Shown here one piece after another: positions 57,501-64,000 of a DNA stretch of 64,000 nt. Numbering within the stretch: position 1 is the stretch's first letter; every line of letters starts with the position of its first letter. The DNA is from Theristus sp. LFF4_11 (lineage: Eukaryota; Nematoda; Chromadorea; Monhysterida; Xyalidae): positions 1 through 64,000 of the forward strand of contig JASANC010001387.1 in assembly GCA_030248135.1 (NCBI GenBank), read 5' to 3'. The position numbers were made by a program, and so were the translations under genes. The notes under the pieces were generated by a model. The model was not told the origin of the DNA and did not search any database. It saw nothing but the letters and a program-made list of their open reading frames with translations.

Positions 57501-60140
57501 CCCACGACAAGTTTCCGAATACCCCCCCCCCACAAATAATCCCCCATGGGGGATTATTGGAAACCTGTTTGAAACACATACCCAGCGAATTCAGTGGCTG
57601 GTTGCAGTGAAAATGATGAAATTGTGCTATTATCTTTCATTTTGGTCCCGGTTCTCTATGCCTTTGCACACAGGGATAGGAAAAACGTTTCAAGAATCCG
57701 CGGGAATTCAAAATTGGGTTACGGTAGCTGACAAAAGACGTCGGATGACGTCATGCGTCTGGTTTGGTGTCCGGCTTTTCCCCAACGCGTGAAACTTTTG
57801 TGCACGCGGTCTTCCTGTAACGATAATACCAAAGGCCCCAAATGGATGGTTAATGGTAATTTCATTACAAAAGTCTGTTATAAAAGGAAATTTCTATGTA
57901 GAGTAGAAGTTTCTGCGACTTTCTTGCCTGACATGCAAGGTATTTTTGCTATTTTTCAATAAACCCCCACCCCTAGAATTTGTTTATTAATAAACCCCTA
58001 CCAATAATCCCCCCCCCCCACCAATAAACCACCCCAAAAGTCGCTGACGTATTATTCCCCATGGGGGTTTATTGGAGGTAATGCGGTACGAGAATTTATG
58101 GGCAACGTTATGTTCACGGGACACTTTTCGACCCAACGTTGCCCATAAATTCTTATAATAGCGTTTGTACGGGTGATGCAACACGCGCGCAATGCACAGC
58201 ACACACGCGCGCAGCGTTCCAACACTTTTGGCCGCCACTGTACATACACGTGCTGCACCCACGCTACAAGGTGGCGCAGAAGTAGTGGCCAACACTTCTG
58301 CGCCACCCTGTATCTTCGTTATCACAGGCGCCACCCTGTATCTTCGTTATCACAGAGCAGGCGCGTCAAACAAAAATGTACGAACTGGTGCGTGCCGTGC
58401 TTGTCCTTCCAATCGTTTTTATTAAACAGGAAAATGTATGAACAGCATGTGGCACGTATCGGGGCACCATTTCGTACTTTTTTGTTATTATTAATACCTG
58501 TTTTTGTTCGTTTTTATTTTTTTATTTTTTTATCATTTTTTATACTTTTGTTGCAAAGTCTTGCGTATAAGGTCTCTTAATACAATGAATTTGAAAATCA
58601 ACAATTTCCGAAAAAGTGGAATTTTGTGTGACAACCTTGTAAGTGGGAGGAGGTCTTGTAAAGCTAAGATTAGAAATTCCGAGTTTTATAAACGGAGTGG
58701 GATTTCGACCAAGTTATAATTTTGAATTTTTTGGTTTCCCACCGTGTGACACTCCGCCCACTTTTGCGCGTAATGCATCATTATTAAAACAGCTGCATCT
58801 GCAGTTCCGGTGCTCCTCCTCCATAACACAGGAAAGAAAAAAATGCAAAAACTAAATTGATCATTTTCACCTTATCAAAAAGGCTTGGCTTAGGATTAGG
58901 ATTAGGTTTAGGATTAGGAACCTACAACGACTCATTGCAAGCAACCGCTGATCAGAAATCAAAAAAATCACTTTTAAGTATGTATACAAATCCTTTTGCG
59001 CGGGGTCTTATAAGTGGGAGGAACCTTGTATGCAAGACTTTACGGTGATGCGTTTTTCGCGATTGTCACACCCTGTTCTATTTCACTGTTTAGTTGCCAG
59101 TTATTTCCAGAGCACCCATAGCCCTCACAAAAAAACATTGCGACGAATTCCGAAAAGCTGCAACAGTGTCAAACAGTTTCTCATCAGTGCGCAGGCTAAC
59201 CGTTAGATTCACAGCAATCTCCGCTGCGAGTGTCTTGCCGTTGTCCACCATGACGTTCTCCGCCTCCTTTCGTGCAAACAGACGACCTTCGCCAACGTTT
59301 CCGTGGAGATGTTTTTTGCAATGGCCTTTCGCTTCTTCCCATCCCGCTAGAAGGCCAATCTTGTAGAAGCAGACGGTTTTGCCCGAAGGAACCTGAATGA
59401 AACAAAACACGCCTCGATTGGAATTGTGTTTGCTGAGAAGTGAAGTGCGAGCAGTTTCTTCATCTGGCACGTCATGTCACGGAATTTCACGTCATGACAC
59501 GAGGTGAAGTGACGAGGTCAATAGCACACATACAACTCTATTTAAGCAAAGTATACTTTCCTCGACTGTTTAATTATTTTATTTAAGCAAAGTATGTAAG
59601 AAGGTGCCTCGCCTCTTTATGAAGATAAATCGTTTTGATGTTATTCCCCTCATCAGACGCCACCGCGCTTTGGCAGATGTCGGTGTCTGTTTTAAACAAT
59701 CATGGTTGTTAAAAGCTAGAATAAAATTCATTTCATGCACTTCATTTCGCAAGACACGCACACCTACTCCAATGAAATCGTAAAAAAGCATAATATGGAC
59801 GAACAGACGCTTTACGCCAGAAAACTATGCCGCGCCAGTGGGCGAGATCACTGGTGCCCCAGGATTTCCGAAACAGGTGGGGGGCGTGTTTCAAATATAA
59901 TTTAAAAAATAATGCATCAGCTGCAGAGCACCCCCAGCGTTCGAGCGAGCCCTTCTTCTGGAGGTGGTCATGGAAAAGTACACCGCTCACGTGCAGCCTG
60001 GGGTACCACACCAATTGCGCAGTGCAGCCGCCATAAACAGTAACAACCAATATGAAGAAAGGGGGGTAACACGATTTACCTGTAGCTCCACAACACGTCT
60101 GCAGCAGCAAGCCAATGAGCATCACCCAAATCGACCACAT
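54527..60140 (-). CDS. Lectin receptor copy 4: most complete copy (signal peptide, CTLD, stalk, TM, tail)
   Basis: Minus-strand exons: signal peptide 60080-60140 (MWSIWVMLIGLLLQTCC), CTLD-A 59129-59392 (88 codons), CTLD-B 57099-57264, stalk 55802-55960, TM 55373-55477, tail 54527-54762 with TGA. Phases from CTLD-A onward run 0, 1, 1, 1 and all fit; every intron is GT-AG. The CTLD shows CFYKIG, GWEEAKGHC, NLTVSL (WIGL-type), WIDGEKNKDGYC and PFLCQI; NLT and NSS are N-glycosylation sites. The stalk is Thr/Pro-rich and mucin-like. One hydrophobic segment (WLYVAIAVGSPLLLSLAV) precedes a Lys/Arg-rich tail with KYNMV, LCDKC, SDYSVG and a C-terminal DGYQNI. Inference: a type I surface receptor that could signal through tail tyrosines (YQN resembles a Grb2 SH2 site). 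Ligand unknown. Unresolved: the signal-peptide exon ends in phase 1 and CTLD-A needs phase 0, so a linking exon is missing. The CTLD intron (1.9 kb) holds MITEs E2, C6, B4 and a 222-bp insertion. Confidence 0.75.
54816..55025 (-). mobile_element. MITE with TGACGTCA in its termini, copy D3
   Basis: Same position as D2 in the TM-tail intron of the lectin gene, so it was inherited with the duplication. TCAAACGTGTCC to GGGACACGTTTAA. Confidence 0.85.
56729..56894 (+). mobile_element. tRNA-derived SINE, copy S7
   Basis: CACCCTCGTGGCCTGGGTGG, GGGGGATCAAGCCCCGCC, GGGCACTTAATGGCAGAG and CCCTGGCTAAACACATCG. It is at the same place as S5 in the duplicated unit. Confidence 0.85.
57373..58240. mobile_element. 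Tc1-like MITE, copy E2, hosting MITE C6
   Basis: CAGTGGCGGCCAAAAGTG to CACTTTTGGCCGCCACTG, TA-flanked; same insertion as E1, inherited by duplication. Confidence 0.85.
57456..58088. mobile_element. C-rich palindromic MITE, copy C6, nested in E2
   Basis: TACCGTATTACC to GGTAATGCGGTA, nearly identical to C3, including the same one-base change in the right end. Confidence 0.85.
58551..59045 (+). mobile_element. MITE with CCGTAAAGTCTTGC ends, copy B4, carrying a 222-bp insertion
   Basis: GCAAAGTCTTGCGTATAAGG to TGCAAGACTTTACGGT. Same insertion as B2, but interrupted at 58771. Confidence 0.8.
58771..58992 (+). mobile_element. 222-bp insertion with 10-bp target duplication and TTAGG-like repeats
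   Basis: Flanked by CTTTTGCGCG on both sides (58761-58770 and 58993-59002); copies 2 and 5 have a single CTTTTGCGCG here and no insert. The insert contains TTAGGATTAGGATTAGG-type sequence at about 58888-58918. A 10-bp duplication would suit a Mutator-type element; the ends show no clear inverted repeat. Confidence 0.8.
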
Positions 60141-60920
60141 CTTGAAACAGCAGCAGCTCTTGACTGTGGCCAGTTGAGACAAAAAGGCCATACAGTACCG
60201 GAATAAAGCTTTCACGTGGTGCAAAACACTCATGAAGGTAAAACCGGTTAAAGACAGACATGTATCGTGAAAAATAAGCGTCACTCTTTTATAAGAAAAA
60301 CACCGTGAAACATGAGATTTCAAATATGAGACAACTTAAAAATTAGCCCGAAACATTTAGAAGAACATGGTTAAGTTTTCAAAAAATTTAAAACGGTCAC
60401 AAACACGTAACAGTACAGTACCTAAAGCTTCATTACTAAAGCGCACGTGCACGGGCATCGGCATGCTCATGCTCATGATCCACTAGCGCGCGTGCACACG
60501 CACCGGCCCCAACAAGAACTTGTTCAAAACGCAGTTGTTCTGACATCTTCCATCTTGAAAAGGCTTGGCTTAGGTTAGGATTAGGTCAGGATAATGTTTA
60601 GCTCAAAATTAGACTTTATGATTAAGATAGGTTTTGGTTTAGGCTAGTTTAGGCAACGTCTGCCAACATCAGTGGTTTGATTTAGTACGACAAACCAACC
60701 TAACAGTAACTGACCGTGCTGACTAAAACCCCCAAACGGATGAAAGTGTTCATTCCCTCTGCGGTTTTCACTTTCATCTTCGCATCACAAAACTGTCCAA
60801 CAAGAAGTCTCCAATACAAAACCGCAACAGCATCAATCAAATCATCATCCAGCAACAAGTGCATCTGCATCTGGCCATTTTATAACACTGGCTACAGTCA
60901 ACATCTGCTGCTGTTTCAAG
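60141..60920. promoter_or_regulatory. Shared divergent spacer between lectin copies 4 and 5
   Basis: 780 bp separates the start codons of two head-to-head lectin copies. It contains the CACGTGGTGCAAAAC block (60215), the GGTTAGGATTAGG stretch (about 60575) and the CATCATCCAGCAACAAGTGC block next to the copy 5 start. The sequence is the inverted counterpart of the copy 2 upstream region, minus its 38.8-39.9-kb part. A bidirectional promoter is an inference from position only. Confidence 0.4.
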
Positions 60921-62158
60921 ATGTGGTGGTCGATTTGGTTGATGCTCATTGGCTTGTTGCTGCAGACGTGTTGGGGAGCTACAGGTAAATCGTGTTACCC
61001 CCCCCCCTTCTTCATATTGGGTTACCCCCCCCCTTACTGTTGATTGCGGCTGCACTGCGCAATTGGTGGTGCCCCAGCCTGCACGTGAGCGTGCACTGCA
61101 GCTGATGCATTATTAAATTTTTTAAATTATATTTGAAGCGCCTCCCCCACCGATTTCGAAAACCCGAAGGTACCAGACTCCGGTGGGTTTGGGGAACGGA
61201 CGGCTCACCATCCCGTGGGACCAATACCCTCGCCACGTGAGGGGGACAGCCTCCAAGCCCCGCTCTATGTCCTGGGGGCACCAGTGATCTCAGCCCGATT
61301 TCGGTTTCGGTGACCTGTTTCGGTTGCTATATCCATGAAGCGGAGAGAATCCGAAAGTTTTTGTCGAAAACCAGTGTAGTTACTGTATTAGAGTAGAGAG
61401 CTATGGATACACTGGCGGCATAGTTTTCTGGCGTAAGGCGTCTGACCGGCCATATTATGCTTTTTTACGGTTTCATTGGAGTAGGTGTGCGTGTCTTGCG
61501 AAATGAAATGCATGAAATGAATTTTATTCTAGCTTTTAACAACCATGATTGTTTAAAACAGACACCGACATCTGCCAAAGCGCGGTGGCGTCTGATGAGG
61601 GGAATAACATCAAAACGATTTATCTTCATAAAGAGGCGAGGCACCTTCTTACATACTTTGCTTAAATAGAGTTGTATGTGTGCTGTTGACCTCGTCACTT
61701 CACCTCGTGTCATGACGTGAAATTCCGTGACATGACGTGCCAGATGAAGAAACTGCTCGCACTTCACTTCTCAGCAAACACAATTCCAATCGAGGTGTGT
61801 TTTGTTTCATTCAGGTTCCTTCGGGCAAAACCGTCTGCTTCTACAAGGTTGGCCTTCAAACGGGATGGGAAGAAGCGAAAGGCCATTGTAAAAAACATCT
61901 CCATGGAAACGTTGGCGAAGGTCGTCTGTTTGCACGAACGGAGGCGGAGAACGTCATGGTGGACAACGGCAAGACACTGGCAGGGAGATTGCTGTGAATC
62001 TAACGGTTAGCCTGCGCACTGATGAGAAACTGTTTGACACTGTTGCAGCTTTTCGGAATTCGTCGCAATGTTTTTTTGTGAGGGCTATGGGTACTCTGGA
62101 AATAACTGGCAACTAAACAGTGAAATAGAACAGGGTGTGACAATCGCGAAAAACGCAT

Positions 62159-62423
62159 CACCGTAAAGTCTTGCATACAAGGTTCCTCCCACTTATAAGA
62201 CCCCGCGCAAAAGTGGGCGGAGTGTCACACGGTGGGAAACCAAAAAATTCAAAATTATAACTTGGTCGAAATCCCACTCCGTTTATAAAACTCGGAATTT
62301 CTAATCTTAGCTTTACAAGACCTCCTCCCACTTACAAGGTTGTCACACAAAATTCCACTTTTTCAGAAATTGTTGATTTTCAAATTCATTGTATTAAGAG
62401 ACCTTATACGCAAGACTTTGCAA
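62159..62423 (-). mobile_element. MITE with CCGTAAAGTCTTGC ends, copy B5
   Basis: ACCGTAAAGTCTTGCATACA to ACGCAAGACTTTGCA; inverted equivalent of B2 and B4, without the 222-bp insertion. Confidence 0.8.
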
Positions 62424-62761
62424 CAAAAGTATAAAAAATGATAAAAAAATAAAAAAATAAAAACGAACAAAAACAGGTATTAATAATAACAAAAAAGTAC
62501 GAAATGGTGCCCCGATACGTGCCACATGCTGTTCATACATTTTCCTGTTTAATAAAAACGATTGGAAGGACAAGCACGGAACGCACCAGTTCGTACATTT
62601 TTGTTTGACGCGCCTGCTCTGTGATAACGAAGATACAGGGTGGCGCCTGTGATAACGAAGATACAGGGTGGCGCCTGTGATAACGAAGATACAGGGTGGC
62701 GCAGAAGTGGTGGCCACTACTTCTGCGCCACCTTGTAGCGTGGGTGCAGCACGTGTATGTA

Positions 62762-63421
62762 CAGTGGCGGCCAAAAGTGTTGGAACGCTGCGCGCGTGTG
62801 TGCTGTGCATTGCGCGCGTGTTGCATCACCCGTACAAACGCTATTATAAGAATTTATGGGCAACGTTGGGTCGAAAAGTGTCCCGTGAACATAACGTTGC
62901 CCATAAATTCTCGTACCGCATTACCTCCAATAAACCCCCATGGGGAATAAAACGTCAGCGACTTTTGGGGGTGGTTTATTGGTGGGGGGGGATTATTGGT
63001 AGGGGTTTATTAATAAACAAATTCTAGGGGTGGGGGTTTATTGAAAAATGGCAAAAATACCTTGCATGTCAGGCAAGAAAGTCGCAGAAACTTCTACTCT
63101 ACATAGAAATTTCCTTTTATAACAGACTTTTGTAATGAAATTACCATTAACCATCCATTTGGGGCCTTTGGTAGCACAATTTCATCATTTTCACTGCAAC
63201 CAGCCACTGAATTCGCTGGGTATGTGTTTCAAACAGGTTTCCAATAATCCCCCATGGGGGATTATTTGTGGGGGGGGGGTATTCGGAAACTTGTCGTGGG
63301 GGAGGGGGTTTATTGGTGGGGGGGTTTAATGGGGGTAATACGGTAATAGCGTTTGTACGGCTGATGCAACACGCGTGCAATACACATGCGCGCAGCGTTC
63401 CAACACTTTTGGCCGCCACTG
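62762..63421. mobile_element. Tc1-like MITE, copy E3, hosting MITE C7
   Basis: CAGTGGCGGCCAAAAGTG to CACTTTTGGCCGCCACTG with TA flanks; inverted equivalent of E1 and E2 with a shorter core. Just left of it, three near-perfect GTGATAACGAAGATACAGGG repeats (about 62620-62700) replace two in copies 2 and 4. Confidence 0.85.
62914..63345. mobile_element. C-rich palindromic MITE, copy C7, nested in E3
   Basis: TACCGCATTACC to GGTAATACGGTA; it lacks the extra core stretch (TTGGTCCCGGTTCTC...) of C3 and C6. Confidence 0.85.
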
Positions 63422-63912
63422 TAGAATTGTGTCCATGTGCCGTTGTGCCACACCGCTACCTGGTCTCACGAGAATGGTTCGAGAAAACGCACGACCGTCT
63501 GACAGACCTGAGATTTGCAAATTTCAGACCAGTTACGATCACCCTACACCTTCTTTGTGGATCGGTGGTGGGAAAAATAAAGACGGCTACTGCCCAACCG
63601 TAGAAGTGGAACGAAAATGGTCTCGATTTAGACCAGTTGGAAGTGGAACCACGATGGAGTGTTCGAGTCCGCTGCCGTTTCTTTGCCAGATTACCCTTGG
63701 TAATCCACAAAGGATGCCTCATAAAAAGCTACAATGGCGAAAACGGCTGATTCCCGAGTTTTGTTCATTATTTAGTTTTGAAAGTTGAAACGCAGATGAA
63801 GAAATGTTTGCGATTGATTGTGTTAAGCTGAAAACTTCGTTTGAACAGTTTTGTGCGGTTTTTCAAAAATGATGAAAGTGTACAATTGGAATCAAAAACT
63901 AACTGTGATTTT

Positions 63913-64000
63913 AGACGATGTGTTTAGCTAGGGCAGACCCAGAAAAGCGTACAGAGCCGTCGAGAAGTGTTTTCTCTGCCATTAAGTGCCCATTACATCC
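63913..64000 (-). mobile_element. tRNA-derived SINE, copy S8, cut by the window end
   Basis: ACGATGTGTTTAGCTAGGG, then GCCATTAAGTGCCCATTAC: the 3' half of the SINE in reverse, equivalent to S5 and S7. Confidence 0.75.

Larger units (their letters stand above)
54603..59790 (+). repeat. Segmental duplication unit, partner of 33335-38770
   Basis: Near-identical and colinear with the copy 2 region across lectin exons, introns and nested transposons. The clear differences are the 222-bp insertion at 58771-58992, which only this unit has, and the intact tail exon. Confidence 0.85.
60921..63699 (+). pseudogene. Lectin receptor copy 5 (inverted, partial): signal peptide, CTLD-A frameshifted, CTLD-B
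   Basis: Plus-strand exons: signal peptide 60921-60984 (MWWSIWLMLIGLLLQTC), CTLD-A 61815-62077 (263 nt), CTLD-B 63528-63699. In CTLD-A the sequence GACACTGGCAGGGAG replaces GACACTCGCAGCGGAG, a net one-base loss that shifts the frame after GKTLA. CTLD-B is intact and diverged (WIGGGKNKDGYC, ERKWSRFRP, two extra codons), with a good donor at 63700. The CTLD intron holds MITEs B5, E3 and C7 as in copies 2 and 4. Stalk, TM and tail exons would lie beyond 64000. It is called a pseudogene because of the frameshift; a sequencing error there would rescue it. Confidence 0.65.
60198..64000 (-). repeat. Inverted duplication of 35362-40555
   Basis: Reads as the reverse complement of the copy 2 region, from its upstream CACGTG block (40480-40550 side) to the SINE at 35.4 kb. 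Together with the direct copy at 56.7-59.8 kb it forms a large imperfect palindrome whose centre is near 60.1-60.9 kb. It continues past the window end. Confidence 0.85.

Noticed and set aside
58882..58920. True telomere or chromosome end
   Set aside because: Only a few degenerate TTAGG-like units inside a small insertion flanked by a target duplication.
61741..61814. Alternative start MKKLLAL just 5' of CTLD-A with a 20-nt intron ending TTTCATTCAG
   Set aside because: Phase would fit, but 20 nt is too short for an intron and the donor GT is GC in copy 4.

Overview
This is a 64-kb piece of a eukaryotic, invertebrate nuclear genome, most likely a nematode. The evidence is a patched-related (PTR) gene with the nematode-style RDGFTP...S motif, many short introns ending in TTTTCAG or TTTCCAG, and a local lectin-gene family. 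The lineage is not proven: several donor sites are weak, and a tardigrade or other small ecdysozoan cannot be excluded. No bacterial features, rRNA genes, free-standing tRNA genes or CRISPR arrays were seen.

Region 1 (0.5-6.3 kb, + strand) is a 15-exon gene for an SVOP/SV2-like major facilitator transporter. Its introns hold SINEs, a microsatellite and, in the last intron, a near-perfect 76-nt hairpin. Region 2 (6.3-14.5 kb) is mostly empty, with one C-rich fold-back element and a long TTG microsatellite. Region 3 (14.5-23.0 kb, + strand) is a 14-exon patched-related transporter with a sterol-sensing domain and about 12 membrane segments. All its exon junctions agree in phase.

Region 4 (25.5-64 kb) is repeat-rich. 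It carries five copies of one gene family whose exons I could read across copies: a signal-peptide exon, two exons forming a C-type lectin domain (CTLD), a 159-nt Thr/Pro stalk exon, a 105-nt transmembrane exon and a cytoplasmic-tail exon. Copies 1-4 are head-to-tail on the minus strand. Copy 5 is inverted and sits head-to-head with copy 4. Only copy 4 (54.5-60.1 kb) keeps every exon intact. The others are truncated, frameshifted, have lost a splice site, or are split by insertions. Copy 3 is split by a TIR element plus a satellite array of about 3 kb with a ~147-bp period.

The duplications are bracketed by several small transposon families, often nested: a tRNA-derived SINE (8 copies), a C-rich palindromic MITE (7), a CAGTGGCGG-ended Tc1-like MITE (3), a CCGTAAAGTCTTGC-ended MITE (5), a TGACGTCA-containing MITE (3) and a CAGTCGAACTC-ended group (4). 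Shared insertions date the duplications: copies 2, 4 and 5 carry the same nested insertions in the CTLD intron, while copies 1 and 3 do not. The two + strand genes are ordinary; the lectin-receptor array and its insertion history are the most interesting content.
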